From Enterobacillus tribolii (GTDB lineage Bacteria; Pseudomonadota; Gammaproteobacteria; Enterobacterales; Enterobacteriaceae), in NCBI RefSeq assembly GCF_003363015.1, contig NZ_QRAP01000001.1:729162-793161 (forward strand): DNA of 64,000 nt, read 5' to 3'. A program made the translations under genes and the position numbers. The notes under the pieces are model-generated. The model ran no database searches. It was not told the origin of the DNA and saw nothing but the letters and a program-made list of their open reading frames with translations. Positions 29,977 through 40,452 of this stretch are shown in pieces (the stretch's first letter is position 1; each line of letters begins with the position of its first letter).

Positions 29977-30013
29977 ATGAAACCATCATTTTTGAAAAAC
30001 CATCATTTTTGAA
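29977..30013 (+). repeat. 17-bp tandem repeat with an 11-codon leader ORF in the purT 5' region
   Basis: AAACCATCATTTTTGAA is duplicated exactly at 29980-29996 and 29997-30013. An ATG at 29977, preceded by GGGAG, opens an 11-codon frame (MKPSFLKNHHF) through the repeat that stops 26 bases before purT. It may be a leader peptide or a chance effect of the duplication. Confidence 0.5.
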
Positions 30014-30038
30014 ACAATCGTTTTGACAGGGTGAGCAG

Positions 30039-31217
30039 ATGTTATCTATTGGAACCGCATTGTGCCCGCGCGCAACCCGCGTGATGTTATTAGGCTCCGG
30101 CGAGCTGGGGAAAGAAGTGGCAATTGAGTGCCAGCGGCTGGGAATCGAAGTTATCGCCGTCGATCGCTACGAGAACGCACCGGCCATGCAGGTCGCTCAC
30201 CGCAGCTACGTAATCAATATGCTTGACGGAGAAGCATTGCGGGACATCGTAGCACGCGAGGAGCCGGACTACATCGTGCCGGAAATCGAAGCGATTTCAA
30301 CGGAAACCCTGGTAGCCCTGGAACACGACGGGCAGAAAGTCGTGCCGTGCGCCGATGCGACACGCCTGACCATGAACCGTGAAGGCATCCGTCGCCTGGC
30401 GGCAGAAACGCTGGCGCTGCCGACCTCCCCTTACCGTTTCGCCGCCACGGAGCAAGAATTTACCGAGGCGGCGCACGCTATCGGTTTTCCCTGCATCGTT
30501 AAGCCGGTAATGAGTTCTTCCGGCAAGGGCCAAAGCCTGATCCGCGAACCCGCTGCCCTCGCCGCCGCCTGGGAATATGCCCAACAGGGCGGCCGCGCCG
30601 GTCACGGCAAGGTTATCGTCGAAGGATTGGTCAAATTTGACTTTGAGATCACACTGTTGACCATCAACGCGGTTGACGGCCTGCACTTCTGCGCGCCCGT
30701 CGGTCACCGTCAGCAGGACGGCGACTACCGGGAATCCTGGCAGCCACAGCACATGAGCGATCTGGCCCTGCAACGGGCGCAGGAAATTGCGGGTAACGTC
30801 GTTAAAGCGCTGGGTGGCTACGGCCTGTTCGGCGTGGAGCTGTTCGTGCGCGGCGATGACGTCATTTTCAGCGAAGTATCGCCCCGTCCGCATGACACCG
30901 GCATGGTAACGCTGATCTCCCAGGATCTGTCGGAATTCGCCCTGCATGTGCGCGCTTTCCTTGGTATGCCGATCGGCGTAATCCGCCAGTTCGGGCCGAG
31001 CGCCTCTGCCGTACTGCTGCCCAGCCTGCATAGCCACGACGTGGTGTTCAGACAACTCGACACCGCCCTGGCAGCGAAAACGCAGCTGCGGTTATTCGGT
31101 AAACCGGAAATTGAGGGAACCCGTCGTTTAGGCGTCGCGCTGGCCTACGGCGACAGCGTAGAAGAAGCGGTAGCGCTGGCGAAGAAAGTCAGCAGCGGCG
31201 TGGTTGCCGAAGGATAA
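30039..31217 (+). CDS. purT: Formate-dependent GAR transformylase PurT
   Basis: This 392-residue ATP-grasp enzyme makes formylglycinamide ribonucleotide from GAR, formate and ATP in purine synthesis. It shows [16 protein letters not shown] (N-terminal pre-ATP-grasp domain), [14 protein letters not shown] (ATP-binding loop), LYxx-like GLFGVELFV and [16 protein letters not shown] with metal ligands. The length equals E. coli PurT (392). AGGGTGAG precedes the ATG. The PurR box upstream supports purine control. Confidence 0.97.
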   Translation: MLSIGTALCPRATRVMLLGSGELGKEVAIECQRLGIEVIAVDRYENAPAMQVAHRSYVINMLDGEALRDIVAREEPDYIVPEIEAISTETLVALEHDGQKVVPCADATRLTMNREGIRRLAAETLALPTSPYRFAATEQEFTEAAHAIGFPCIVKPVMSSSGKGQSLIREPAALAAAWEYAQQGGRAGHGKVIVEGLVKFDFEITLLTINAVDGLHFCAPVGHRQQDGDYRESWQPQHMSDLALQRAQEIAGNVVKALGGYGLFGVELFVRGDDVIFSEVSPRPHDTGMVTLISQDLSEFALHVRAFLGMPIGVIRQFGPSASAVLLPSLHSHDVVFRQLDTALAAKTQLRLFGKPEIEGTRRLGVALAYGDSVEEAVALAKKVSSGVVAEG

Positions 31218-31223
31218 TCCCCG

Positions 31224-31256
31224 CACCCCGCCGCTGACGGCGGGGTGGTCGTTTTC
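31224..31256. terminator. Terminator between purT and yoaH
   Basis: CACCCCGCCG-CTGA-CGGCGGGGTG followed by GTCGTTTTC: a very stable stem with a short T tract, between convergent genes. Confidence 0.75.
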
Positions 31257-31264
31257 GGCGAGCG

Positions 31265-31450
31265 TTATTCCTCTTCGTCCTCGTCATCAAACCTTACGTG
31301 AACGGCGTTACCCTGGTGCCGTTCACGAATTTCCGCCGCAACCCGGGCAATGGCTTCGCCGCTGCTCAGCCCCTCTTCCATCAGTTGATGGATGCGCTCG
31401 GCGGCTTTCTGCTGTTCTTCATGAGATAAGGCAGGCATTCCGCTGCTCAT
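31265..31450 (-). CDS. yoaH: YoaH (UPF0181) small protein
   Basis: This 61-residue protein of unknown function has the YoaH pattern [28 protein letters not shown] and an acidic tail RFDDEDEEE. It is divergent from pabB, as in E. coli. The start at 31450 agrees with the family length (59 in E. coli); the longer frame upstream overlaps pabB and is not credible. Confidence 0.88.
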   Translation of the reverse strand: MSSGMPALSHEEQQKAAERIHQLMEEGLSSGEAIARVAAEIRERHQGNAVHVRFDDEDEEE

Positions 31451-31550
31451 GGCGTACTCCTCAATGCTATCCGGCTGTGTCACAATAGAGAGCAGAATTA
31501 TACGGCAAAGCGGCCTTCCGGCCCAACGCCGATCCACCATCGCCGTTTGT

Positions 31551-32948
31551 ATGAGTGCCAAAACCGTGCCTGATTGCGCTTTTTCTCTTCGTGAACTCCC
31601 GTACACCCCTGATGCTGTCCTGAAGGCATTCGCGCCTTTTTCCTCAACGCCCTGGGCAATGCTGCTGCACTCCGGCTTTGCCCTCCATGCCCATAACCGC
31701 TTCGACATCATGACCGCCGGGCCGTTAGCCACCCTGACGACCCGCGGCAGCGAAACCCTGATAGGCCATGCTGACGGAACAACGACCCGCTCGGCCGGCG
31801 ATCCGCTGCAACTGCTTCAGGAACAACTGGATACGCTGTTGCCCGCACTGCCTGCGCCGGGTGATTTGCCGTTTTACGGCGGAGCCGTCGGGCTGTGGGG
31901 CTACGATCTGGGGCGACGCTTCGAACGTTTACCGGCACGCAGTGAAAGTGACATTGTCACACCTGATATGGCCGTTGGTATCTATGACTGGGCGTTAATT
32001 GCCGATCATCATGCGCAAAAACTGTTTTTACTCTGCCATGGCGATAGCAATGCCCGCCTGCGCTGGCTCGAAAATACACCGGCCTTCGCCGCTGATGCTT
32101 TCCGGCTCACCGGCCCCTGGCAGGCGAATATGACCCAGGCGCAATACCGGGAACGCTTTGAGCGCATCCAGCACTACATCCGCGCCGGCGACTGCTACCA
32201 AATCAACCTGACGCAGCGTTTCAGCGCGCCATACGAAGGCGATGAGTGGCAGGCTTTCATGCACCTGAGCCAGGCAAACCGGGCGCCGTTTTCCGCTTTC
32301 CTGCGTTTTCCCGATGCGGCGATCCTCAGCCTCTCGCCGGAGCGTTTCCTTGAACTGCGTCAGGGAGAAGTCGCCACCCGCCCGATAAAAGGCACCCTGC
32401 CGCGCTGCGCCGATCCGGATGAAGATGCCGCTCAGGCGGCCCGCCTGGCCGCGTCAGAAAAAGACCGTGCGGAAAACCTGATGATCGTCGACCTGATGCG
32501 TAACGACATCGGCCGCGTTGCCGCGCCGGGCAGCGTGCGCGTACCCGAACTTTTTACCGTTGAACCGTTTCCGGCGGTGCATCATTTGGTCAGCACGGTA
32601 ACCGCCCGGCTGAAGGAAGATCTGCATGCCACGGACCTGCTGCGCGCCTGTTTTCCCGGCGGTTCGATTACCGGCGCGCCTAAAATCCGGGCCATGGCGA
32701 TCATTGAAGAGCTGGAGCCGCAGCGGCGTAACGCCTACTGCGGCAGCATCGGCTATATCAGCCGCTGCGGAAATATGGATACCAGCATTACCATCCGCAC
32801 GCTGATTGCAGAACAAAACCGCCTTTACTGCTGGGCCGGCGGTGGTATCGTGGCTGACAGTCATTCCGATGCGGAATATCAGGAATCATTTGATAAACTG
32901 GCTAAAATATTACCCATCCTCAGTGAACCCAAGGCGCAGAACGTATGA
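31551..32948 (+). CDS. pabB: Aminodeoxychorismate synthase component I
   Basis: This 465-residue chorismate-using enzyme pairs with PabA to make 4-amino-4-deoxychorismate for folate. Key blocks are the tryptophan-binding-pocket region, SPERF, the signature PIKGTLPR (the Lys nucleophile region of ADCS), [27 protein letters not shown] and CGSIGYIS. The start is uncertain: the ATG at 31551 lacks a good ribosome site but gives a length near E. coli PabB (453). It overlaps nudL by four bases. Confidence 0.93.
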   Translation: MSAKTVPDCAFSLRELPYTPDAVLKAFAPFSSTPWAMLLHSGFALHAHNRFDIMTAGPLATLTTRGSETLIGHADGTTTRSAGDPLQLLQEQLDTLLPALPAPGDLPFYGGAVGLWGYDLGRRFERLPARSESDIVTPDMAVGIYDWALIADHHAQKLFLLCHGDSNARLRWLENTPAFAADAFRLTGPWQANMTQAQYRERFERIQHYIRAGDCYQINLTQRFSAPYEGDEWQAFMHLSQANRAPFSAFLRFPDAAILSLSPERFLELRQGEVATRPIKGTLPRCADPDEDAAQAARLAASEKDRAENLMIVDLMRNDIGRVAAPGSVRVPELFTVEPFPAVHHLVSTVTARLKEDLHATDLLRACFPGGSITGAPKIRAMAIIEELEPQRRNAYCGSIGYISRCGNMDTSITIRTLIAEQNRLYCWAGGGIVADSHSDAEYQESFDKLAKILPILSEPKAQNV

Positions 32949-33514
32949 CATTTTCCCCGGAGCTGGAGCAGTTCATCACCCGCTTTCAGTTGCAGATGCC
33001 GGTTTGGCGTTCATCCGATCCGGGGCTGCGCCAGGCGGCCGTGCTCATCCCTATCATTAACCGCCCGGAACCCACTCTGCTGTTAACCCAGCGTTCCAGC
33101 CAGCTGCGCAAGCACGCCGGGCAGGTTGCCTTCCCCGGCGGTGCCGCCGATCCGGGCGACGGTTCGCCGATTTTCACCGCACTGCGGGAAGCACAGGAAG
33201 AAGTCGCCATCGCGCCGGAAAACGTCCATATCCTCGGCAGCCTCCCCGCGGAAAACAGCGTCACCGGCTTTCAGGTTACGCCGGTGCTGGGTATTCTTCC
33301 CGCAGATATCACGCTCAGCGCCAGCGACGACGAAGTCGCCGCCATGTTCGAAATGCCGCTGCGCGAAGCCCTGGCGCTGTCACGCTATCACCCGCTGGAC
33401 ATCCACCGCCGCGGCGGGCATCACCGCGTCTACCTTTCCTGGTATCAGCGTTTCTTCGTCTGGGGGCTGACCGCCGCCATTATCCGGCGTCTGGCCCAGC
33501 AAATCGCCGTCTGA
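32945..33514 (+). CDS. nudL: NudL, Nudix CoA pyrophosphatase
   Basis: This 189-residue Nudix hydrolase, homologous to YeaB/NudL, is predicted to split CoA into 3',5'-ADP and phosphopantetheine. The Nudix box is [25 protein letters not shown] with the REAxEE core. The UPF0035 motif [17 protein letters not shown] just before it marks CoA pyrophosphatases. It starts in an ATGA overlap with pabB, and sdaA follows in the same direction, as in E. coli. Confidence 0.93.
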   Translation: MTFSPELEQFITRFQLQMPVWRSSDPGLRQAAVLIPIINRPEPTLLLTQRSSQLRKHAGQVAFPGGAADPGDGSPIFTALREAQEEVAIAPENVHILGSLPAENSVTGFQVTPVLGILPADITLSASDDEVAAMFEMPLREALALSRYHPLDIHRRGGHHRVYLSWYQRFFVWGLTAAIIRRLAQQIAV

Positions 33515-34050
33515 TTTTTGCCTTACTTTAGCTAATGCGAGCGTTTTTCCCTGCCTTATTCTCCGCTGCCGGATAAAAAAACATACGGTTCCGCGATCGC
33601 GGTCACTCTCTTTTTCTCCGGATTCACTAAATCGGCGCTATCATACCTGGAGTAAACACTGCCAAATATGCCAACAGCAGCTTGATTTATCTGTATGACG
33701 CACCAATATCATAATAAGTCGCTGTGATGAATTTGGCTTACAGTCTCCCGCGCCGGCGGCATACGTCAGAAATGAGGCCTGACGCAATTTCCCGCCGGTG
33801 CAGGAGAAAAGCCAACATCATTTACGGGGGTAATCGGCCATTACCGGCATTTTCCCTCACCGGTTTGCGAATTGCGCGTGCGTCTGTGCCGGAGTTCGGT
33901 TATTGTTGGCGCGCCCCGGCGGCGGCTTCGCGTTAAAGATAAATTTTATTCATGCGAAGTCTGCGTTCCGGCCGGCGTCCGCGGCCCGGCGGTGGCCAAT
34001 CCGCCCGCCGCAATTTCAACACCGTTATTCGCCTCTAAGGAGTTTTCAGC
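33515..34050. other. Regulatory region upstream of sdaA
   Basis: This 536-base region contains the sdaA promoter. A short open frame at 33724-33936 has no ribosome site or recognised similarity and was not taken. The 3' part (33900-34020) is GC-rich with several CCGGCGG-type repeats able to fold. No defined riboswitch or operator was recognised. Confidence 0.4.
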
Positions 34051-35415
34051 GTGATTAGTGTTTTCGACATGTTCAAGATCGGCATCGGTCCTTCCAGTTC
34101 GCATACCGTGGGCCCGATGAAAGCCGGCAAACAGTTTGTCGACGATCTGACAGAAAAAGGGCTGATGCCTTCCGTCACGCGGGTGTCCGTTGATGTTTAC
34201 GGCTCTTTGGCCCTGACCGGCAAAGGGCACCACACCGACATCGCCATTATTATGGGACTGGCGGGCAACATGCCCGACAGCGTTGATATTGACGCCATTC
34301 CCGGCTTTATCCGCGATGTGGAGCAACGTCAGCGTCTGCTGCTGGCGAACGGATGCCATGAAGTCGATTTTCCGCACGCAGGCGGCATGAACTTCCATAA
34401 CGATAACCTGCCGCTGCATGAAAACGGGATGCGAATTCACGCTTTTGCCGGCGACCAGGAAGTTTACGCCCAAACCTACTACTCCATCGGCGGCGGTTTT
34501 ATCGTCGACGAAGATCACTTCGGGCAAGAGACCGCGAACAGCGTCAGCGTCCCCTATCCGTTCAAATCGGCGCAGGATCTGCTGAACCATTGCCATGAAA
34601 CCGGCCTTTCCCTCAGCGGGCTGGTGATGCAAAACGAACTGGCGCTGCACAGTAAAGAAGAGATATATGCTTACTTCACCGGCGTGTGGGACACGATGCA
34701 GGCCTGCATCGATCGCGGCCTGAACACCGAAGGCGTTCTGCCCGGCCCGCTGCGCGTTCCCCGCCGCGCTTCTGCGCTGCGCCGTATGCTGGTGACCAGC
34801 GACAAATATTCTCAGGATCCGATGAACGTGATTGACTGGGTCAACATGTTCGCCCTGGCGGTCAACGAAGAAAACGCCGCCGGCGGCCGCGTGGTAACCG
34901 CGCCGACCAACGGCGCCTGCGGCATCGTGCCCGCAGTGCTGGCCTACTACAACCACTTTATCGAGCCGGTTACGCCGGACATCTTCGTGCGCTACTTCTT
35001 TGCCTCCGGCGTTATCGGCGCGCTGTATAAGATGAACGCATCAATTTCCGGCGCGGAAGTCGGCTGCCAGGGCGAAGTCGGCGTGGCGTGCTCCATGGCC
35101 GCGGCCGGCCTGGCCGAACTGCTGGGCGGCAGCCCGGAGCAGGTCTGCGTGGCAGCGGAAATCGGCATGGAACACAACCTCGGCCTGACCTGCGACCCGG
35201 TTGCCGGACAGGTTCAGGTTCCCTGCATCGAACGTAACGCCATCGCCTCGGTCAAGGCGATCAACTCAGCGCGTATGGCGCTGCGCCGGACCTCCGAGCC
35301 GCGCGTATCGTTGGATAAAGTGATTGAAACCATGTACGAAACCGGTAAAGACATGAACGCCAAGTACCGTGAAACTTCCCGCGGCGGTCTGGCGATCAAG
35401 GTACAATGCACCTGA
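34051..35415 (+). CDS. sdaA: L-serine dehydratase SdaA
   Basis: This 454-residue [4Fe-4S] enzyme converts L-serine to pyruvate and ammonia. The N-terminal beta domain begins [22 protein letters not shown]. The C-terminal alpha domain has [31 protein letters not shown] and [22 protein letters not shown], which supply the cluster Cys residues. Start is GTG at 34051 with AAGGAG upstream, as in E. coli. The length is the E. coli length (454). Confidence 0.97.
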   Translation: MISVFDMFKIGIGPSSSHTVGPMKAGKQFVDDLTEKGLMPSVTRVSVDVYGSLALTGKGHHTDIAIIMGLAGNMPDSVDIDAIPGFIRDVEQRQRLLLANGCHEVDFPHAGGMNFHNDNLPLHENGMRIHAFAGDQEVYAQTYYSIGGGFIVDEDHFGQETANSVSVPYPFKSAQDLLNHCHETGLSLSGLVMQNELALHSKEEIYAYFTGVWDTMQACIDRGLNTEGVLPGPLRVPRRASALRRMLVTSDKYSQDPMNVIDWVNMFALAVNEENAAGGRVVTAPTNGACGIVPAVLAYYNHFIEPVTPDIFVRYFFASGVIGALYKMNASISGAEVGCQGEVGVACSMAAAGLAELLGGSPEQVCVAAEIGMEHNLGLTCDPVAGQVQVPCIERNAIASVKAINSARMALRRTSEPRVSLDKVIETMYETGKDMNAKYRETSRGGLAIKVQCT

Positions 35416-35441
35416 TCACGTGACTTCGCCGCACCTAACCT

Positions 35442-35470
35442 GCCGGATGCCACACGCATCCGGCTTTTTT
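35442..35470 (+). terminator. Terminator of sdaA
   Basis: GCCGGATGC-CACAC-GCATCCGGC followed by TTTTTT, 26 bases after the sdaA stop. Confidence 0.92.
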
Positions 35471-35598
35471 ATGCCTTTACATTTATCCCGGAAAGTTCGT
35501 ACATTTTTCCTAACCCTGCTGTCATAGCTACACTTAGTTCAGCAGATGATGGATAGTGACGGTATGAAATCACTCTTCCGGCAGAACAAAGGCGCCCA

Positions 35599-37173
35599 AT
35601 GCGTTTTACACAGCAAGCAATAAAAAAATACCGGTTACACCGTCTGTTGCTTGCGACAGGAGCGGCGACGTTGGCTTTTGTCATTTCCATCGGCAGCCGT
35701 TACTTCCAGGAAATCAATCTGGTGCATGACGCCCAGCGTCAGGCGGCATCCGACACCGTACAACGGCTCGACCGCATGCTTGCCAACGTGCAGCGGATAT
35801 CGCAGCAGCACCTTGATCTGGTCAACACGACGTGTCCGCTGGTTCAGCAACGCTTGCTCAATATTTCGGTGCAACTGCAGGTTACGCGCGCCGTTCTATT
35901 GGTCAAAAATAATGAAGTGTTTTGTTCCAGTCTGTTCGGCAAACGCGACTATGACTTCGCCAAAATGTTTCCCGATCTGACCCAATCAGGGCAAACCCTG
36001 ATGCTGAAAAGCGCCCTGATAGTAGACAAAGGCAGCCCGACGCTGATTTTCTGGGTTCCGGTGCCAGGCGCCCCGCGCAGCGGCATCGTCCATTCGTTGC
36101 ATATCACCATGCTGTCCGACTTCATCCTTGAGCCGCATCCTTACGTCGATCGCATGGCGCTGAACGTCGGTCATTCACGCCTGCTTTATGGCGAGCGCGC
36201 CATTCTGCCCTTCGGCGACGGCGTGAAGGACGATGCCTGTTACAGCCAGGCGTCGGTGCGTTTCCCCTATTCAGTGTCGATTTTCTCCGCGCCGGACTGG
36301 CAGTTGGCGATACGCTCATTACCCCAGCATATCCCCCTGTTCCTGCTGGTTTTCCTGCTGGCGTTCGGTATTGTTTATCTGGCTTCGGCCAACCGGTTGA
36401 ATCTGGCCTATCACATCTCCTCCGCCATTCAGCAAAAACGGTTTTTGCTCTATTGCCAGCCGATAATCGACACTCACAGCGGCGACTGCACCGGCGTGGA
36501 GATCCTGTTGCGCTGGCACGACGAGCGGCAGGGATGGATCTCTCCGGACGTATTCATTCCCCTGGCGGAACAGCACGGTCTGATCCAGTCGCTGACCCGT
36601 TACCTGCTGATCCAGCTGGTTCAGCGCCTTTACCTGTTTCCCCGTACCTGCGACTTTACCATCAGCATCAACATCGCCGCGGAGCATTTTACGCAGGGCC
36701 AGATTCTGGATGATTTGCAGACCCACTGGTTCCACCATTTACCGGCCCCGACACTGGTGCTGGAATTAACGGAAAGGACTGCCCTGGAACGGATCGACAA
36801 TCAACTGCTGACCCGCCTGCACCAGTTGGGCGCCAGGCTCGCCATTGATGATTTCGGCACGGGACACAGTTCCCTCAGCTATTTGCAGCAGTTGCAGCCG
36901 GACGTGTTGAAAATCGATCGCAGCTTCTGCGCCACAATCGGTACTGACGCCATTAACGCCAGGGTGCTGGACAGCATGATTTCGCTGGGTAAGGATTTGG
37001 GGCTGAAGCTGGTCGCGGAGGGGGTCGAAACGCAGGAGCAGGTCGATTACCTGAAGCAGCGCAACGTTGAATGCATACAGGGGTATTTTTTCTCTATGCC
37101 GATGCCGCTGGAAGATTTTCCCCAGTGGCTCAGCAACTATCGCCGCAGCCTTGCGGCGAAGTCGATGGCCTGA
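35599..37173 (+). CDS. pdeD: CSS-motif EAL-domain c-di-GMP phosphodiesterase (PdeD/YoaD-like)
   Basis: This 524-residue inner-membrane enzyme has a first helix at about 16-35, a periplasmic CSS domain with the redox-active C-S-S in NEVFCSSLFG, a second helix at about 245-265, and a cytoplasmic EAL domain. The catalytic set is present: ExL as EIL in GVEILLRW, N in SINIAAEHF, ELTER, DDFGTGHSSLSYL, KIDRSF, AEGVET and QGYFFSMPMP. It should be an active c-di-GMP hydrolase whose activity is tuned by periplasmic thiol state, as for CSS-type Pde proteins. The gene order sdaA-pdeD-yoaE is that of E. coli. Confidence 0.93.
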   Translation: MRFTQQAIKKYRLHRLLLATGAATLAFVISIGSRYFQEINLVHDAQRQAASDTVQRLDRMLANVQRISQQHLDLVNTTCPLVQQRLLNISVQLQVTRAVLLVKNNEVFCSSLFGKRDYDFAKMFPDLTQSGQTLMLKSALIVDKGSPTLIFWVPVPGAPRSGIVHSLHITMLSDFILEPHPYVDRMALNVGHSRLLYGERAILPFGDGVKDDACYSQASVRFPYSVSIFSAPDWQLAIRSLPQHIPLFLLVFLLAFGIVYLASANRLNLAYHISSAIQQKRFLLYCQPIIDTHSGDCTGVEILLRWHDERQGWISPDVFIPLAEQHGLIQSLTRYLLIQLVQRLYLFPRTCDFTISINIAAEHFTQGQILDDLQTHWFHHLPAPTLVLELTERTALERIDNQLLTRLHQLGARLAIDDFGTGHSSLSYLQQLQPDVLKIDRSFCATIGTDAINARVLDSMISLGKDLGLKLVAEGVETQEQVDYLKQRNVECIQGYFFSMPMPLEDFPQWLSNYRRSLAAKSMA

Positions 37174-37176
37174 TTT

Positions 37177-37205
37177 GCGGCGGGCATCAGCAGAATGCCC
37201 GCCGC
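37177..37205. terminator. Hairpin between pdeD and yoaE
   Basis: A perfect 11-bp stem (GCGGCGGGCAT with its complement) and 7-base loop lie between convergent stops. A T tract is lacking, so it may rather block 3' exonucleases. Confidence 0.55.
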
Positions 37206-37211
37206 CATCAT

Positions 37212-38768
37212 TTATGCGTCGTCGTGTTCTTCTTCCGAAATGATGCGCTCGATGCGCACCAGCTCTATCCGGTATTCATCGATCTCCATTACGCGGAAAC
37301 GCAGCCCGTTCAGCACCAGCGACTCGCCCGGTCGCGGCATCTGATCGAAATGCGCCAGCAGCAGCCCGGCCAGCGAAGCATAATCCCCGGATTCGCTGAT
37401 CAGGTTATCGCACGCCAGCGCCTGTTCCAGGGTATGCAAATCAGTACCGCCCTTCACCAGCCAGCCCTGATCGTCAACCAGGATATCCGGCGTTTCGTCT
37501 TCATCCGGGAATTCGCCGGCGATAGCCTCCAAAACGTCCAGCGGCGTTACCACGCCCTGCACGATACCGAATTCATCGCTCACCATCACCAAGCGCCCTT
37601 TCGCCTGACGCAGTTCATCAAGCACGTTGATAACGTCCAGGCTGTCGAGCACCACAATCGGCGGGTGCTGGGCGGCGTACTCTTCAATCGACTGCCCGGC
37701 ATCAAGCACCACCAGCAAATCTTTGGCCCTGACTACGCCGATCCACTGATCCAGTTCGCCGTCACACACCGGAAACAGGCTGTGCGGCGTGGAAAGCAGC
37801 TGGCTGCGGACTTCCTGCGGGGAACTGCGGCAGTCCACCCAGGAAATTTCGTTGCGCGGCGTCATGATCGTACGCAGCGAGCGGGAGGCCAGCGTCAGCA
37901 CGCCGCTGATCATATAGCGCTCTTCGGCGGCAAAAGTTTCATCGCGATCCGCGATGGTAAGCCGCTCCTCGCCCTGCGTGCCCGGTGCGGAACGATCGCC
38001 GCCCATCAGCTTAATGATGGCTTCGGCGGTACGCTGACGCATCGGGCGACGGCGTTCATTTTTCAGGAAGTTACGGCGCGCCACCTGGTTAAAGAATTCA
38101 ATGAGGATAGAGAACCCGATCGCCGCATACAGATACCCTTTCGGAATATGCAGGCCGAAACCTTCCGCCATCAGGCTCAGACCGATCATCAGCAGGAAGC
38201 TCAGGCAGAGCACCACAACCGTCGGATGGGCGTTGACGAAGTTGGTCAGCGGCTTTGAGGCCAGCAGCATAATGCCCATGGCAATCACCACGGCGCACAT
38301 CATTACCGCCAGGTTGTCGACCATCCCCACGGCGGTGATGACCGCATCGAGGGAGAAGACCGCGTCCAGCACCACAATCTGTACCACGACCGCCCAGAAA
38401 CTGGCATAGCCTTTCTGGTTAACCTCATGAGCCTGCCCTTCAAGCCGTTCATGCAGCTCCATCGTTGCCTTGAACAACAGGAAGATACCGCCTACCAGCA
38501 AGATAAGATCTCGTCCTGAAAACGAAAAATCAGCTACGCTAAACAACGGACGCGTTAAGGTCACCATCCACGAAATAACGGAAAGCAGCCCCAGGCGCAT
38601 CAATAACGCCAGAGAAAGGCCGATGATACGCGCTTTGTCGCGCTGCTTCGGCGGCAGCTTATCCGCCAGGATGGCAATAAAAACCAGGTTGTCGATACCC
38701 AGTACGATTTCCAGCACGACCAGCGTTAACAGGCCTGCCCATATTGAGGGGTCCATTAAAAATTCCAT
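37212..38768 (-). CDS. yoaE: YoaE, TerC-family membrane protein with CBS and CorC domains
   Basis: This 518-residue protein is identical in length to E. coli YoaE. An N-terminal TerC domain of about seven helices (1-225) carries [18 protein letters not shown] and [21 protein letters not shown] pair of CBS domains (about 305-425; [31 protein letters not shown]) and a C-terminal CorC/HlyC domain (about 435-515) follow. TerC proteins are tied to metal export and metalation of exoenzymes; the ion is not known here. I start at MEFLMDPS; four extra upstream codons are not conserved. Confidence 0.93.
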   Translation of the reverse strand: MEFLMDPSIWAGLLTLVVLEIVLGIDNLVFIAILADKLPPKQRDKARIIGLSLALLMRLGLLSVISWMVTLTRPLFSVADFSFSGRDLILLVGGIFLLFKATMELHERLEGQAHEVNQKGYASFWAVVVQIVVLDAVFSLDAVITAVGMVDNLAVMMCAVVIAMGIMLLASKPLTNFVNAHPTVVVLCLSFLLMIGLSLMAEGFGLHIPKGYLYAAIGFSILIEFFNQVARRNFLKNERRRPMRQRTAEAIIKLMGGDRSAPGTQGEERLTIADRDETFAAEERYMISGVLTLASRSLRTIMTPRNEISWVDCRSSPQEVRSQLLSTPHSLFPVCDGELDQWIGVVRAKDLLVVLDAGQSIEEYAAQHPPIVVLDSLDVINVLDELRQAKGRLVMVSDEFGIVQGVVTPLDVLEAIAGEFPDEDETPDILVDDQGWLVKGGTDLHTLEQALACDNLISESGDYASLAGLLLAHFDQMPRPGESLVLNGLRFRVMEIDEYRIELVRIERIISEEEHDDA

Positions 38769-39164
38769 GTGCGGTTCCATCCTGAATCAGCTGGATTGCA
38801 ACGCGTCTGCACGGCGGCGTCCCGGTTTTGCATCGGTCCGGATGCGGGGAAACAGCGCCTGTGGCGGACAGCGGGTGAAAAACGTACTAATGAAGGGATG
38901 CCGCGGAGCTCAAAGCCGGGCAAAAGGCGGGCGTTCAGATTAAAGCCACATCGGTGACGGTCCATAAAGTTGGGATATACCCATTACCTCCTAATTACGA
39001 AAAGGATCCGTATGTTAACAAGAAATTCCCGCCCCAGACAGTACCGATATCACATGATTTTGTCATGTTTTGTAAGCTCATCATTAAGGTTATAAATCGC
39101 TCAAAGCGAGCTTTTGCATAAATCTTATAAATTACATGTGCTAATAGCTGAGGAAGGTCACAAA

Positions 39165-39192
39165 ATTTATTTTTTTACTAACTAAAATAAAT
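39165..39192. promoter_or_regulatory. Candidate NagC/Mlc-type operator upstream of manX
   Basis: A perfect inverted repeat with arms ATTTATTTT and AAAATAAAT around 10 bases resembles the A/T-armed sites of the ROK repressors NagC and Mlc, which control manXYZ in E. coli. It lies about 235 bases before the manX start. The centre lacks the usual G/C pair, so the match is incomplete. Confidence 0.45.
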
Positions 39193-39224
39193 CGCACCGA
39201 CGCATAAGCCCGGTAAGTTTTACT

Positions 39225-39236
39225 TGAATCGATTCA
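39225..39236. promoter_or_regulatory. Candidate Cra (FruR)-like operator upstream of manX
   Basis: TGAATCGATTCA is a perfect 12-bp palindrome that fits the Cra core TGAAWCSNTHHW; the two bases before it do not fit the consensus. It lies 190 bases before manX and 33 bases after the ROK-type repeat. Another LacI-family repressor is equally possible. Confidence 0.45.
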
Positions 39237-39425
39237 TGAAACTAACAGATTGATACTTATAGGCTATATTAGTATACATCGGTCAGATCCATGCGTTGGT
39301 TCATCAGGCGGTTGCTCTACAGGGATGTTGCTTACAACAAATATTTTACCTTTATGTCATGTTTTTTATCGATTTTTTTTATTGCGTAAATGCATGACGC
39401 GCAAGCAAGCAGAGAGGAGGTAGCA

Positions 39426-40385
39426 GTGAGTATTGCGATTATCATCGGCACTCACGGGGCAGCGGCGGAGCAGTTGCTCAAGACCGCAGAAATGCTACTG
39501 GGCGAACAGAGTAACGTCGCCTATATCGATTTCGTGCCCGGTGAAAATGCTGAAACGTTAATTGAAAAATACAACGAGCGCCTGACCCATCTGGATACCA
39601 GCGAAGGCGTGATCTTCCTGGTTGATACCTGGGGAGGCAGTCCGTTCAACGCCGCCAGCCGCATAGTGCTTGATAAAGAGCACTATGAGGTCATCACCGG
39701 CGTTAACGTACCGATGCTGGTTGAGACCTTTATGGCCCGCGACGACAACCCCGGTTTTGACGAACTGGTGGCGCACGCGCTGGAAACCGGCCGCGAAGGC
39801 GTTCGCGCCCTGCGCGCCAAAGAACCGGAGCCGGAGCCCGTTAAACCGAAGGCTAAAGCCCCCGCAGCGCCCCGTGCGCCGATGGGACCGGAAGACCACA
39901 TGAAGATCGGCCTGGCCCGTATCGATGACCGTCTGATCCACGGTCAGGTGGCAACCCGTTGGACCAAGGAAACCAACGTAGCACGCATCATCGTGGTCAG
40001 TGACGAAGTCGCCAAAGATCAGGTGCGCTCCACCCTGCTCAAGCAGGTTGCTCCTCCCGGCGTAACCGCCCACGTGGTGGACGTAGAGAAAATGATCCGC
40101 GTCTACAACAACCCGACATACGGTAATGACCGCGTCATGCTGTTGTTCACCAACCCGACCGACGTTGAGCGTCTGGTTGAGGCCGGTGTGAAAATCACCT
40201 CGGTCAACATCGGTGGCATGGCATTCCGTCAGGGTAAAACGCAGGTAAACAATGCGGTATCCGTTGATGAAAAAGACATCGAAGCATTCAAAAAGCTGAA
40301 TGCCCGCGGTATCGAACTGGAAGTCCGTAAGGTTTCCACCGATACCCGTCTGAACATGATGGACTTGATCAATAAAATGAACTAA
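39426..40385 (+). CDS. manX: Mannose PTS EIIAB subunit ManX
   Basis: This 319-residue cytoplasmic subunit takes phosphate from HPr and passes it to incoming mannose, glucose or glucosamine. The IIA domain (1-130) has the phospho-His in IIGTHGAAAEQL. A Pro/Ala/Lys linker near 135-158 joins the IIB domain with phospho-His in RIDDRLIHGQVATRW. The GTG start at 39426 is preceded by AGGAGG and gives the E. coli-like N-terminus; the upstream in-frame ATG lacks support. It is first of the manXYZ-yobD group. Confidence 0.96.
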   Translation: MSIAIIIGTHGAAAEQLLKTAEMLLGEQSNVAYIDFVPGENAETLIEKYNERLTHLDTSEGVIFLVDTWGGSPFNAASRIVLDKEHYEVITGVNVPMLVETFMARDDNPGFDELVAHALETGREGVRALRAKEPEPEPVKPKAKAPAAPRAPMGPEDHMKIGLARIDDRLIHGQVATRWTKETNVARIIVVSDEVAKDQVRSTLLKQVAPPGVTAHVVDVEKMIRVYNNPTYGNDRVMLLFTNPTDVERLVEAGVKITSVNIGGMAFRQGKTQVNNAVSVDEKDIEAFKKLNARGIELEVRKVSTDTRLNMMDLINKMN

Positions 40386-40452
40386 CGCCCGGCTGGCATT
40401 GTTGCATGGCTTGCGTTTTTTACTCGGCTCTTTGGTTTAGAGGAGAAGTACA

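Noticed and set aside
33724-33936. 70-codon frame before sdaA
   Set aside because: Random-looking composition, no ribosome site, and it sits in the probable sdaA promoter region.
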